Below, in pieces: positions 20,388 through 29,405 of a DNA stretch of 64,000 nucleotides (its first letter is position 1; each line of letters starts with the position of its first letter). The stretch lies in assembly GCF_003627995.1 (NCBI RefSeq), contig NZ_CP032707.1, positions 1,354,501 through 1,418,500 of the forward strand, read 5' to 3'. The position numbers and the translations under genes are program-made. The notes under the pieces are model-generated. The model was not told where the DNA came from, searched no databases, and saw only the letters and a list, made by a program, of their open reading frames with translations. Source of the stretch: Brevundimonas naejangsanensis. Lineage in GTDB: Bacteria; Pseudomonadota; Alphaproteobacteria; Caulobacterales; Caulobacteraceae.

Positions 20388-21485
20388 ATGGAACAGGATC
20401 GGCACGCCGCGCCGTCCCTCGAGGACTCCCGCGACGGGACTCTGGACGAGACCCAGGACGAGACCCTGGGCGCCGCCCTGCGCGCCGCGCGCCTGGCCTC
20501 GGGCCTGTCCATGGCCCAGCTGTCGACCCTGACGCGGGTGCATCCGCGTTTCCTGACGGCGCTGGAGCAGGGCGAGTTCGCCGTCCTGCCGTCGCGCATC
20601 TTCTCCATCGGCTATGTGCGGGCCTATGCGGCGGCCCTGGGCCTGGACGAACTGACCGCCGTCGAGCGGTTCAAGCGGGAATTTCCCGACGCCGCCGTGC
20701 CGCTTCAGGCTCCGACCGGCGCCGCCTTCCAGCAGATGCGGCGCAGCTCGCCCAAGATCCTGGCCGTGGCCGGGGCGGTGGTGGTCGCCGTGATCGGCTG
20801 GAACGTCTTCCAGCGCCTCAACCGCATCGAGCCGCCGCATCCGTCCGATCTCGTCGCCGTGCCCAGGAACTGGGCCGCCGAGGCCGATGCCGAGGCGGGC
20901 CGCCCTCTCTACCTGGGCGCCCCCAGGGCTGCGCCGCCGGACCAGACCACGCCCGCCCTCTACGTCACCCCGGGGCTGGAGGCGGAGCTCACCGGCGTCG
21001 ACCCCGACGACCCCAACGCGCCGGCGCCGCCCGCGCCGCCGGTGCAGGCCGCCTTCAACCCGCGCGGGGCCATCTACGGGGCCTCGGCCACGGCCTCCCA
21101 GGTCATCCTGCAGGCGCGCAAGCCCGCCATCCTGGTGATCCGCCAGGGCGACGGCCGGGTGCTGTTCGCGCGCCAGCTGGCGGCGGGCGAATCCTGGCGG
21201 GCGCCGCCGAACGTCGCCGCGACCGTCGACACGCCCGATCCGGCCTCGTTCGACATCTATCTGAACGGCGAGCACGGCGGGGTGCTGACCGCGCCCCAGA
21301 CGCCGCTAGGGCAGTTGAACAGCCGCGCCCAGGCCGCCGCCCGCCAGTCCGAGGTCCGCGCCGTCGCCGCCGAAACGCGCGCCCGCGCCCCGACGATCGC
21401 CCCGGCCGCGCCCTCGGGACCGCAGCCCTACCAGCCTCTTCCCGCGCCCGCGGCGACCCCTGCCGCCGCGCCGCCCGAGGGCTGA
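20388..21485 (+). CDS. helix-turn-helix / DUF4115 membrane protein, RodZ-like
   Basis: The 365-residue protein has an N-terminal HTH_25 domain (about 24-100: GAALRAARLASGLSMAQLS, RIFSIGYVRAYAAALGLD), a single membrane helix (about 122-142, ILAVAGAVVVAVIGWNVF), and a periplasmic DUF4115 domain (about 235-305, with ILVIRQGDGRVLFARQLAAGE). That is the layout of RodZ, which ties MreB to the cell wall machinery. The tail is Ala/Pro-rich. In many bacteria this gene precedes ispG, as here. A 97-base gap separates it from ptsP. Confidence 0.88.
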   Translation: MEQDRHAAPSLEDSRDGTLDETQDETLGAALRAARLASGLSMAQLSTLTRVHPRFLTALEQGEFAVLPSRIFSIGYVRAYAAALGLDELTAVERFKREFPDAAVPLQAPTGAAFQQMRRSSPKILAVAGAVVVAVIGWNVFQRLNRIEPPHPSDLVAVPRNWAAEADAEAGRPLYLGAPRAAPPDQTTPALYVTPGLEAELTGVDPDDPNAPAPPAPPVQAAFNPRGAIYGASATASQVILQARKPAILVIRQGDGRVLFARQLAAGESWRAPPNVAATVDTPDPASFDIYLNGEHGGVLTAPQTPLGQLNSRAQAAARQSEVRAVAAETRARAPTIAPAAPSGPQPYQPLPAPAATPAAAPPEG

Positions 21486-21560
21486 CCGGGCGATGAATCG
21501 TCGCTTCGTGCGCCCCCTGTCGTGGTTTTGCCGCTCTTCCTGCCCTATGTTCCGCCCGTC

Positions 21561-22715
21561 ATGAGCGATAGTTCAGCCCTCGGCCACATCCGTCCCTGGC
21601 GCCACATCGAGCGCCGTCAAAGCCGCCAGATCATGGTCGGCTCGGTTCCTGTCGGCGGCGGCGCCCCGATCAGCGTCCAGTCGATGACCAATACGCCGAC
21701 CGCCGACGCGGCGGCCACGCTGGCGCAGATTCGTCAGCTGGAGGAGGCCGGCGCCGACATCGTGCGCGTCTCCTGCCCGGATGAAGACTCGACGGCGGCC
21801 TTCAAGACCATCGCGCGCGCGGCCCGCGTGCCGCTGGTGGCCGACATCCATTTCCACTACCGCCGCGGCATCGAGGCGGCCGAGGCGGGCGCCGCCTGCC
21901 TGCGCATCAACCCCGGCAACATCGGCTCGATCGCGCGGGTCAAGGAAGTCGTTCAGGCCGCCCGCGACCACGGCTGCTCCATGCGCATCGGCGTCAACGC
22001 TGGGTCGCTGGAGAAGGAGTTGCTGGAGAAATACGGCGAGCCCTGTCCCGACGCCATGGTGGAGAGCGCGCTGAACCACGCCCGCATCCTGCAGGATCTC
22101 GACTTCCACGAGTTCAAGATTTCGGTGAAGGCGTCCGACCCCTTCCTGACGGTCGCCGCCTATCAGCAGCTGGCCGAGGCCATCGACTGCCCGCTGCATC
22201 TGGGCGTGACCGAGGCGGGCCCCTTGCGCACCGGCACCATCAAGTCGGCCATCGGCATGGGCAACATGCTGTGGGCGGGCATCGGCGACACCATCCGCGT
22301 CTCGCTGGCCGCCGATCCGGTCGAGGAGATCAAGGTCGGCTTCGACATCCTGAAGTCGCTGGGCCTGCGCCACCGGGGGGTGAACATCATCGCCTGCCCG
22401 TCCTGCGCGCGTCAGGGCTTCAACGTCATCGAGACGGTGGCGATCCTGGAAGAAAAGTTGGCCCACGTCTCCACCGCCATGTCGCTGTCGATCATCGGCT
22501 GCGTCGTCAACGGCCCGGGCGAGGCCCTCTACACCGACGTCGGCTTCACCGGCGGCGGGGCGGGCTCGGGCATGCTGTATCTGAACGGCAAGATCGCCCA
22601 CAAGCAGGCCAACGACGGCATGATCGACGAGATCGTCGCCCAGGTCGAAGCCAAGGCCGCCGAGCTGGACGCCGCCCGCGCCGCTCAGGCCGCCGCTCTT
22701 AAAGCCGCCGAGTAG
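21561..22715 (+). CDS. ispG: 4-hydroxy-3-methylbut-2-enyl diphosphate synthase (IspG/GcpE)
   Basis: IspG is a [4Fe-4S] enzyme of the methylerythritol phosphate route to isoprenoids. The ATG at 21561 gives 384 residues, close to the family's usual length; an upstream ATG at 21522 would add 13 hydrophobic residues. Typical segments are [20 protein letters not shown], and the cluster ligands C279 and C282 in [10 protein letters not shown] with C314 in CVVNGPGEA. The next gene, a glutathione S-transferase, begins 2 bases after the stop. Confidence 0.97.
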   Translation: MSDSSALGHIRPWRHIERRQSRQIMVGSVPVGGGAPISVQSMTNTPTADAAATLAQIRQLEEAGADIVRVSCPDEDSTAAFKTIARAARVPLVADIHFHYRRGIEAAEAGAACLRINPGNIGSIARVKEVVQAARDHGCSMRIGVNAGSLEKELLEKYGEPCPDAMVESALNHARILQDLDFHEFKISVKASDPFLTVAAYQQLAEAIDCPLHLGVTEAGPLRTGTIKSAIGMGNMLWAGIGDTIRVSLAADPVEEIKVGFDILKSLGLRHRGVNIIACPSCARQGFNVIETVAILEEKLAHVSTAMSLSIIGCVVNGPGEALYTDVGFTGGGAGSGMLYLNGKIAHKQANDGMIDEIVAQVEAKAAELDAARAAQAAALKAAE

Positions 22716-22717
22716 TC

Positions 22718-23314
22718 ATGAAGCTCTACATCACCACCCCGTCGCCCTTCGCGCGCAAGGTCCGCATCGTCGCGCGTGAAAAGGGCCTGTCCGAGCGGAT
22801 CGAGGAGATCGTCGTCGATCCTTACGGCAATGCGCCCGAACTGCTGGCGACCAATCCGGTGGTGCAGGTCCCGACCCTGGTGGCCGAGGACGGCCTGGCT
22901 GTGACCGACAGCCCGGTCATCTGCGAATATCTGGACGCCCTGGGCGAGGGCGCGCGCCTGCTGCCCGTCGACGGGGCCGAGCGCTTGCGCGTGCGTCGCC
23001 TGGAGACCCTGGGCAATGCGGCGCTGGAAATGGGGGTCAAGCTGGTGCTCGAAAAGCGTCGACCCGAGGCCGAGCGCTCGCCGTCGTGGATGGAGCGCTG
23101 GACCGTCAACATGGGGCGCGCCCTGGACGCCCTGGAGGCCGCCGACCCGGACGCCGATCGGCTCGACATGGGGGTGCTGACCGCCGGCGTCGCCGTGACC
23201 TGGATCGGCTTCCGCCACCCCGACTACGACTGGAAGACCGGCCGTCCCAACCTGGTGGCGCTCCAGGCCGCGCTTGAGCGGCGCCCCAGCTTCGTCGACA
23301 CCTATCCGGCCTGA
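22718..23314 (+). CDS. glutathione S-transferase family protein
   Basis: The 198-residue protein has the thioredoxin-like N-terminal half of glutathione S-transferases (KLYITTPSPFARKVRIVARE, then QVPTLVAEDGLAVTDSPVICEYLD, which has the glutathione-binding P-T-L and D-S motifs). The helical C-terminal half ends with TWIGFRHPDYDW. The substrate is unknown. It starts 2 bases after ispG and is probably co-transcribed with it. Confidence 0.9.
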   Translation: MKLYITTPSPFARKVRIVAREKGLSERIEEIVVDPYGNAPELLATNPVVQVPTLVAEDGLAVTDSPVICEYLDALGEGARLLPVDGAERLRVRRLETLGNAALEMGVKLVLEKRRPEAERSPSWMERWTVNMGRALDALEAADPDADRLDMGVLTAGVAVTWIGFRHPDYDWKTGRPNLVALQAALERRPSFVDTYPA

Positions 23315-23317
23315 GCC

Positions 23318-24010
23318 TTATTCAGGGGCCTCGGCGAAGGCGGCCAGAAGACGGTAGCGCAGCCGCAGGCCGTCGGCCTCCAGAACCTCGAGCCGCGCAC
23401 CGCGAAAACCGATGATCCCGCCTTCGCCGAGGTCGTAGGCCACGGCCTGCGTCGCCGGCGGGCCGTCGTCCGTGGTCTCGCGATAGAGGAAGCGCACGCT
23501 GTCGCCCGTTCGCCCGTGATAGATCAGCTCCTGGCGGCGCCCGGCCGCGTCCGGCTCGGCGATGCGGACGTCGGCGACCTGCGGCTCGGCGCTCCAGTTG
23601 AGGACGCAGCGGCCGGGCGCGATGAAGCCGCGCACGGGGCCTGATCCGTCATTGGCCCGGCAAAGGCCGCCCGAGGCGTAGGGCGCGCTGCCCAGCAGGG
23701 GGTCGCGCGCCGTCATGGCGTCCGAGAAGTAATAGGTGAAGCGCCCGTCCTTCAGCCGCGCCCGCAGGCGGCCGGGCGAGACGGTGAATTTCCGGAACAG
23801 GATCCCGTCGCCCCAGCTCAGCTCGTTTGCCAGGGCGAGCCCGACGTGGGTCCGCTGCCGGCCCGTCTCCAGCGCGGCCTCGCCGACTTCGACCACGGCG
23901 ACCGCGTGCAGGGCGGGGCGGTTCACGCTTTCGACGACGGGGGGCAGGGTCTGCGTCGTCGCGCAGCCCGCCAGAAGGGACGCCGAAACGGTCCAGACCC
24001 ACGCGCGCAT
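23318..24010 (-). CDS. putative lipoprotein of unknown function
   Basis: The 230-residue protein has a lipoprotein signal MRAWVWTVSASLLAGC with the lipobox LLAGC (C16), so it is probably attached to the outer membrane. The body contains four-strand-like segments (GRLRARLKDGRFTYYFSD, GFIAPGRCVLNWSAEP, QELIYHGRTGDSVRFLYRE) and no domain I know. Two later cysteines could form a disulfide. It converges on the GST gene and is followed upstream by an intergenic gap of 71 bases to the TSUP gene. Confidence 0.65.
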   Translation of the reverse strand: MRAWVWTVSASLLAGCATTQTLPPVVESVNRPALHAVAVVEVGEAALETGRQRTHVGLALANELSWGDGILFRKFTVSPGRLRARLKDGRFTYYFSDAMTARDPLLGSAPYASGGLCRANDGSGPVRGFIAPGRCVLNWSAEPQVADVRIAEPDAAGRRQELIYHGRTGDSVRFLYRETTDDGPPATQAVAYDLGEGGIIGFRGARLEVLEADGLRLRYRLLAAFAEAPE

Positions 24011-24081
24011 CCTCGGCCCCCCGCCGCCTCGCTCCGGACGCGCAGTCGGCCAGCCGCGCGCGCTTCTGTCAATGATCGGGG

Positions 24082-24852
24082 TTATCTCAACAGTTGCACG
24101 CCCTGGAAGACGGCCAGCAGGACCAGCAGGCCGCCGACTGCATAGGCCAGGACCTTGCGCGGCACCTTCTTGACGATCAGCCCCGCGAAGGGGGCGGCGA
24201 TCAGGCCGCCGACCACCAGGCCGCCGACGGCGGCGGCGTGGTTCTGGAGCGCGTCGGCGTCTTGCCAGTGGCCGCTCACCAGGGCCCAGACGAAGGTGGC
24301 CGAGATGGCCACGGTCAGGAAGAATTCGGCCGTGTTGACCGTGCCGATGGCCTTGCGCGGGTCGTGTCCGGCGCCGACCATGGTGGACGACACCGTCGGC
24401 CCCCAGCCGCCGCCGCCGATGGCGTCCAGGCAGCCGCCGACCACGCCGATGGGGGCGGTGATCCAGGCGGGCAGGTGGCGCGGCTTCACGTCATGGCCCG
24501 CGCGCCACAGGATCCACACCCCGATCAGGGCCAGGTAGGCGACGACGAAGGGCTTGATCACCGTGCTGTCGAGCCCGGTCAGGACATAGGCGCCCAGAAC
24601 CCCGCCGATGACTCCCGCGATGGTCAGGGGCAGGAACAGCCGCCACTCCACATTGCGGTGCAGGGCGTGGCTGCCCGCCGAGGCGGCGGTGGTGAAGACC
24701 TCGGCCGCGTGGACGCTGGCCGAGGCCGTGGCCGGCGGCACCCCCAGGGCCAGCAGCACCGAGGACGAGATCACCCCGTAGGCCATGCCCAGGGCGCCGT
24801 CGACCGCCTGGGCCAGGATGCCCACCAGCAGAAACAGGAAGAAAGTGTCCAT
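24082..24852 (-). CDS. TSUP (TauE/SafE) family sulfite/anion exporter
   Basis: The 256-residue protein is a membrane carrier with about eight hydrophobic segments in two halves, each containing a glycine-rich loop (GALGMAYGVISSS and GGCLDAIGGGGWGP). These are the hallmark of TauE/SafE proteins, which move sulfite, sulfoacetate or other organosulfur anions across the inner membrane. The exact substrate is unknown. An orphan receiver-domain gene lies 77 bases upstream in the same direction. Confidence 0.9.
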   Translation of the reverse strand: MDTFFLFLLVGILAQAVDGALGMAYGVISSSVLLALGVPPATASASVHAAEVFTTAASAGSHALHRNVEWRLFLPLTIAGVIGGVLGAYVLTGLDSTVIKPFVVAYLALIGVWILWRAGHDVKPRHLPAWITAPIGVVGGCLDAIGGGGWGPTVSSTMVGAGHDPRKAIGTVNTAEFFLTVAISATFVWALVSGHWQDADALQNHAAAVGGLVVGGLIAAPFAGLIVKKVPRKVLAYAVGGLLVLLAVFQGVQLLR

Positions 24853-24929
24853 TCAGCCCCCAGGCCTCATCAGACGCAGGTCGCGGCCCCCGTGGCAATG
24901 GCCGCGGCCGCGCTTTGGTTGCGCGCGGT

Positions 24930-25529
24930 TCAGGCGGCCGGTTCCAGGCGGGCGATGGCGTCCAGCACGTCGCGGCCGCTGTAGGGCTTGATCACCATGG
25001 CGGCGGCCAGTTCGGCGTTGTGCGCCGCCGCCGTGACGTCGCCGGACAGGAAGATGACCGGCACGCCCCAGCGCGTCTTCAGGCTGCGGGCCAGATCGAC
25101 CCCGGTGGTCTCGCCCGACAGGTTGATGTCCAGCAGGGCCAGGTCGACGGGGTGCAGGGCCGTCGCCGCCTCGGCCGTCTCGGCGCTGTGGAAGGGCCCG
25201 ACCACGCGGTGGCCGGCGGCGTCCAGCGCCTCGGTCAGGGCGGCGGCCGCGTCGGGATCGTCCTCGACCAGCAGCACCGTCAGGGGATCGGCTTCGACCG
25301 CTGGAGCATCCTCTTCGCGCGGCGGCGCCTGACGCACCAGCACGGCGCGGACATAGGGCCACAGCTCCGCCGCCGGGCGCTCGGCGTCCAGGTCGAAGAT
25401 CTTGGCCAGGGCCTTCAATTCCTGCTCCGCCGCCGGCGGCAGGGCGGGCGCGTCGGGCGCCAGCAGCCCGTCATAGAGGGCGCACAGCCGCGCCACGTCC
25501 TTGTCTTCATGAACCGTCTCAGGGGCCAT
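24930..25529 (-). CDS. response regulator, receiver domain only at C-terminus
   Basis: The 199-residue protein has a charged helical N-terminal part of about 75 residues (ARLCALYDGLLAPDAPALPP) and a C-terminal CheY-like receiver domain. The receiver has the acidic pocket LLVEDDPD, the phospho-acceptor aspartate in LALLDINLSG, the switch serine in FLSGD and the lysine in MVIKPY. There is no DNA-binding output domain. It may control a partner by binding, but no kinase is adjacent. Confidence 0.88.
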   Translation of the reverse strand: MAPETVHEDKDVARLCALYDGLLAPDAPALPPAAEQELKALAKIFDLDAERPAAELWPYVRAVLVRQAPPREEDAPAVEADPLTVLLVEDDPDAAAALTEALDAAGHRVVGPFHSAETAEAATALHPVDLALLDINLSGETTGVDLARSLKTRWGVPVIFLSGDVTAAAHNAELAAAMVIKPYSGRDVLDAIARLEPAA

Positions 25530-25726
25530 TCGCTGTCTCCTGTCTCGTTTCAGCCAGGGTCGAGCTAGGGGCTTTGGCGAGGGGAAGGAACCCGCCTGAC
25601 GGCATCGTTAGATCCGCTCACAATCGCGACAGCCCGGAAAATCCCACCTTCGCATTGCAGGGAATTAACGAGCCAAACTTATCGACCGTCGATATTTTTA
25701 CAGTCGGGGCGGGGAGGATCATCGCC

Positions 25727-27067
25727 ATGAAGAACGCCTTATTGCGCGGCCTGAGCCTGGCCTGCGCCCTGACCTTGGCGGGGGGCGCGGCGGCTTCGGC
25801 GGCTTCGGCGGACAAGGCCTGCGGGGCCGGGGTCTGGAGGACGGCGGACGGGCGCGCCGTTTCCCTGTGGGGCACGACCAGCGGCAAGCTGCGCTGGCGC
25901 ACCATGGACGGACGCAGCGCCCTGATCACCGGCACGGGGGCCGAAACGCGCGCCACGCGCGGCTGGACCGGCGAGCCCGATCCCACGCCGCTGGCGCTCG
26001 GCGACTGCGCCCAGGGGCTGACCTCGTTCGACGGCCAGCCGGTCGAACGGGTGGAGCTCGAGATCATCGAGACGCGCTTCCAGGGGGCCGGCGAGGCCCT
26101 GGCCGGGCGGCTGATCCTGCCGCCGGGCGACGGACCGGCGCCCATCCTGGTCGAGGTGCACGGCTCGGGCGACTACAGCGCCCTCGACTTCAACGCCATG
26201 CAGCACCTGGACCCGGCGGCGGGCGTCGGCCTGTTCGTCTATGACAAGCGCGGCACCGGCGCCTCGACCGGAACCTACACCCAGGACTTCGCCGTCCTGG
26301 CCGCCGACGCGGCGGCGGCGGTGCGCGAGGCGCGCCGCCTGGCCGGAAACCGAGCGGGCCGGGTCGGCCTGCGGGGGCTCAGCCAGGGCGGCTGGGTGGC
26401 GCCGCTGGCGGCGGCCCAGGCGCCGGTGGACTTCATCATCGTCGGCTACGGCCTGGCCGTCAGCCCGCTGGAGGAGAACCGCGCCCAGACGGTGCTGGGC
26501 GTGGCCGAGGCCGGCTTCGACGCCGAGGCCCAGCGCAAGGCGGGCCTGCTGGCCGATGCGGCGGGCGAGGTGATCGCCTCGGGCTTCCGTTCGGGCTTCG
26601 CCGAGCTGAACGCCTTGAAGCGCCAGTGGCGCCGCGAGCCGTGGTTCCCCCACGCCAAGGGGGAGTTCACCGGCGAGATCGCCCGCTATCCCGAGGCGGC
26701 GCTGCGGCTGGCGGGGCCCAAGCGCGACAAGGGCACGCCCTGGCGGCACGACCCCCTGCCGCCGCTGCGCGCGCTGGACGTTCCGGTGCTGTGGATCCTG
26801 GCCGGGGCTGACCGCGACGCCCCGCCCGAGGCGACGCGCGCCCTGCTGAGCGCCCTCCAGGTCGAGGGCGAGGCCATCACCCTGGCCGAGTTCCCGGACA
26901 CGGACCACGGCATGGCCGAGTTCGTCCAGGCGCCGGACGGGACCCGCACCAACATCCGCCAGGCCGAGGGCTACTACGCCATGATGTCGGATTTCGCCCT
27001 CGGCCGGTCGCTGGAGCAGGGCCGATACGGCCGCGCTGCGATCGCCTTTCCGCGCGCCGCGCCCTGA
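25727..27067 (+). CDS. secreted alpha/beta hydrolase (S9-like)
   Basis: The ATG at 25727 is preceded by GGGAGGATC and starts a clear signal peptide (MKNALLRGLSLACALTLAGG, cleaved near ASA), giving 446 residues. Upstream in-frame ATGs lack this. The hydrolase domain has the nucleophile S219 in GLSQGG, D362 in LAGADRDA and H394 in DTDHGM, the order of prolyl-oligopeptidase-like enzymes. It is probably periplasmic or exported. The substrate is unknown. A small N-terminal domain (about 30-120) with CGAGVWRTADGRAVSL precedes the hydrolase domain. Confidence 0.85.
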   Translation: MKNALLRGLSLACALTLAGGAAASAASADKACGAGVWRTADGRAVSLWGTTSGKLRWRTMDGRSALITGTGAETRATRGWTGEPDPTPLALGDCAQGLTSFDGQPVERVELEIIETRFQGAGEALAGRLILPPGDGPAPILVEVHGSGDYSALDFNAMQHLDPAAGVGLFVYDKRGTGASTGTYTQDFAVLAADAAAAVREARRLAGNRAGRVGLRGLSQGGWVAPLAAAQAPVDFIIVGYGLAVSPLEENRAQTVLGVAEAGFDAEAQRKAGLLADAAGEVIASGFRSGFAELNALKRQWRREPWFPHAKGEFTGEIARYPEAALRLAGPKRDKGTPWRHDPLPPLRALDVPVLWILAGADRDAPPEATRALLSALQVEGEAITLAEFPDTDHGMAEFVQAPDGTRTNIRQAEGYYAMMSDFALGRSLEQGRYGRAAIAFPRAAP

Positions 27068-27137
27068 AGGATCGACGATGGACTTGGGTCGGTTCTCTGC
27101 CGTAGAGAAGCCGACCCTTTCCTCTCGGAGACAGCCG

Positions 27138-28204
27138 TTGCGACTGCCCCAGGCCCGGCTCGATCAGGTGCTCGACCGCTTCCACCAGGTGGAGGCGCGC
27201 ATGGGCGCGGCCTCGGACGGGGCCGAGATCGTGCGCCTGTCCAAAGAGCACGCCGAGCTGAAGCCGGTGGCCGACGCGGTCCAGGCCCTGGCCCGCGCCC
27301 GCGTCGAGGTCGAGGACCTCAAGGCCATGGCCGCCGATCCGGAGATGGCCGCCCTGGCCGCCGACGAACTGGACGCCCTCAACGACCGCCTGCCGGGCTT
27401 GGAGCGCGAGGTCGCGCTTCTGCTGGCCCCGCGCGACGCCGATGAGAACGCCTCGGCCGTGCTGGAGGTGCGCGCCGGCACCGGGGGGACGAGGCGGCCC
27501 TGTTCGCCGGCGACCTGTTCCGCATGTATTCCCGCTACGCCCAGACGCGCGGCTGGCGGGTCGAGATCGACAGCGCCACCGAGGGCGACGCGGGCGGCTT
27601 CAAGGAGATCATCGCCACCGTCAGCGGCGAGGGCGTGTTCGGCCGCCTCAAGTTCGAGAGCGGGGTCCACCGCGTCCAGCGCGTGCCGACGACCGAGGCG
27701 GGCGGCCGCATCCACACTTCGGCGGCCACGGTCGCCGTCCTGCCCGAGGTCGAGGACGTCGAGATCGAGATCCTCGACAAGGATATCCGCATCGACACCT
27801 ACCGCTCGTCCGGCGCGGGCGGCCAGCACGTCAACAAGACCGACTCGGCGGTGCGCATCACCCACCTGCCGACGGGCATCGTCGCCACCTCCTCCGAGAA
27901 GTCGCAGCACGTGAACCGCGACAAGGCGATGAAGAACCTGCGCGTGCGCCTCTACGACATGCAGCGCCAGGCCAAGGACGCCGCCCGCTCGGACGCGCGC
28001 AAGTCGCAGGTCGGCTCGGGCGACCGCTCCGAGCGCATCCGCACCTACAACTTCCCGCAGGGGCGGGTGACCGATCACCGCATCGGCCTGACCCTGCACA
28101 GCCTGCCGCAGATCCTCGAGGGCGACCTCGACCCCATGCTCAACGCCCTGATCGCCGAGGACCAGGCCGCCCGCCTGGCCGACCTGGAAGCTGAACTCGC
28201 CTGA
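27138..28204 (+). pseudogene. prfA: peptide chain release factor 1, broken by a one-base deletion in this sequence
   Basis: RF1 ends translation at UAA and UAG. The start is probably the TTG at 27138, with GGAG at 27127-27130. Up to VRAGTGG the frame is normal; then the run of six G at 27483-27488 shifts the frame. One more G would restore [17 protein letters not shown] and an RF1 of about 355 residues through [10 protein letters not shown] (the catalytic GGQ loop, 27818-27826) to the stop at 28204. A free-standing product from inside the gene would lack the codon-recognition half. Because RF1 is essential in almost all bacteria, a homopolymer sequencing error is the most likely explanation. 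Confidence 0.9.
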
Positions 28205-28207
28205 CGT

Positions 28208-29359
28208 CTAGGGCCGGGCGAGATAGGCCGCGCCTTGCGCGCCGATCAGCTCGACCAGGTCGCCCATCACCAGCTCGAGGTCGATCAGATGCAGGCCCAT
28301 GGCCTCGTCGCGCTCGCCCTGGAACAGAAAGTCGCCGCCCAGGACAAAGTCGTCGTCGGCGCCCGCCTGACTGATCGACAGATAGGCGGCGCCGTCTTCC
28401 CTGACGCAGGCGGCGGTCAGGCCGCGCGGCGCGACGAAGGGGGCGGCGTCCGGCGCTGCGACGCGTGGCGGCGCCGAGAACCACGGAATGATGGTCGTCC
28501 CATCGGCGGCGAAATAGGCTTTCAGCGGCGCTCGCCCGCCCGCGAGCGCGGCGGGATTGACGCACAGGGCGCGTTCGCCCGCCTCCAGCGCGCCTTCATA
28601 GGCCTCGGGCGGCGGGGCCTCGGCGCGGAAGCTGTTGAAAGCGACGACGCAGCCGGTCTGGATCTTCGCGCGGCAGGCGGGAAGGGTCTTGAAGGTCCCG
28701 CCGACGTCCTGCCCCGCCGGAGCGGTGACGAAGCTGCCCGGCAGGATGGCCGAGACCAGGCGGTCGCCCAGCGCCTGTCCGTCCATCTGGTCGCGGATCA
28801 GCCCCTGCAGGATCAGGGCGCCTTGCGAGTGGCCGATCAGGACGACGCCCCGTCCCGCGTTGTCGTGCTCCAGATAGCGCGCCCAGGCGGCGGCCACGTC
28901 GTCTTCGGCCAGGGCCATGGCGGCGGGCAAGTCGGGCGTCCGGCCGCCCTCCAGACGGCGTTTCATGTCGCTGACGGTCAGCTGGCGATACAGGGGCGCA
29001 TAGAGGCGGCAGACCGAGCGCAGCCGCGCCAGCTGCAGCCGCACCGTCCGCGCCTCGTCCTCGGTCACGGCGATGGGGGCGCTGTCGCCCGGCGCGGTCG
29101 AGATGGTCGGATAGACGTAGAAGCAGTCGATCGCCGGGTCGCTGTGGGGCGAGGGGAGGGGCCCCGCCTCGGCGGTCGACAGATCGACGGTGCAGGCGTC
29201 GTCGCGGCCGGGGCGGCAGATCCAGGCGCTGTCCAGAGCGTAGTCGGGCGGCGTCGGCGCCTGCGCCCGAGCCGAGGCGCTCGAGGCCAGCAGGGCCAGG
29301 GCGGCGGTTGCGGCCCAGACCGAGGCCCGCACGGCGGACTCTTTCCGAGGTTTGCGCAC
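28208..29359 (-). CDS. DUF3089 family secreted alpha/beta hydrolase-like protein
   Basis: I chose the GTG at 29357-29359, with GGGAG eight bases before it; it gives 383 residues and a signal peptide (ASVWAATAALALLASSASA). Upstream starts would run into the DUF2167 gene. The body has DCFYVYPTIS, a nucleophile elbow-like GHSQGA, LVSAILPGSF and the C-terminal YFAADGTTIIPWF segment, which are typical of DUF3089. Function is unknown; the GHSQG motif suggests an esterase. It converges on prfA and is the first of three leftward genes between prfA and prmC. Confidence 0.85.
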   Translation of the reverse strand: MRKPRKESAVRASVWAATAALALLASSASARAQAPTPPDYALDSAWICRPGRDDACTVDLSTAEAGPLPSPHSDPAIDCFYVYPTISTAPGDSAPIAVTEDEARTVRLQLARLRSVCRLYAPLYRQLTVSDMKRRLEGGRTPDLPAAMALAEDDVAAAWARYLEHDNAGRGVVLIGHSQGALILQGLIRDQMDGQALGDRLVSAILPGSFVTAPAGQDVGGTFKTLPACRAKIQTGCVVAFNSFRAEAPPPEAYEGALEAGERALCVNPAALAGGRAPLKAYFAADGTTIIPWFSAPPRVAAPDAAPFVAPRGLTAACVREDGAAYLSISQAGADDDFVLGGDFLFQGERDEAMGLHLIDLELVMGDLVELIGAQGAAYLARP

Positions 29360-29405
29360 TGACTCGACTCCCGCTGAGCGGAGGGTGAAGACTGATCGGG
29401 GCTGA

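Noticed and set aside
25669..25690. A CtrA-type TTAA-N7-TTAA site before the secreted hydrolase
   Set aside because: Only one half-site (TTAAC) is convincing; the second half is mismatched, so I did not list it.
27138..28204. Programmed frameshifting in prfA
   Set aside because: RF2 genes use a UGA with a Shine-Dalgarno-like sequence. Here the shift is at a G run with no such signal, so a sequencing deletion is more likely.
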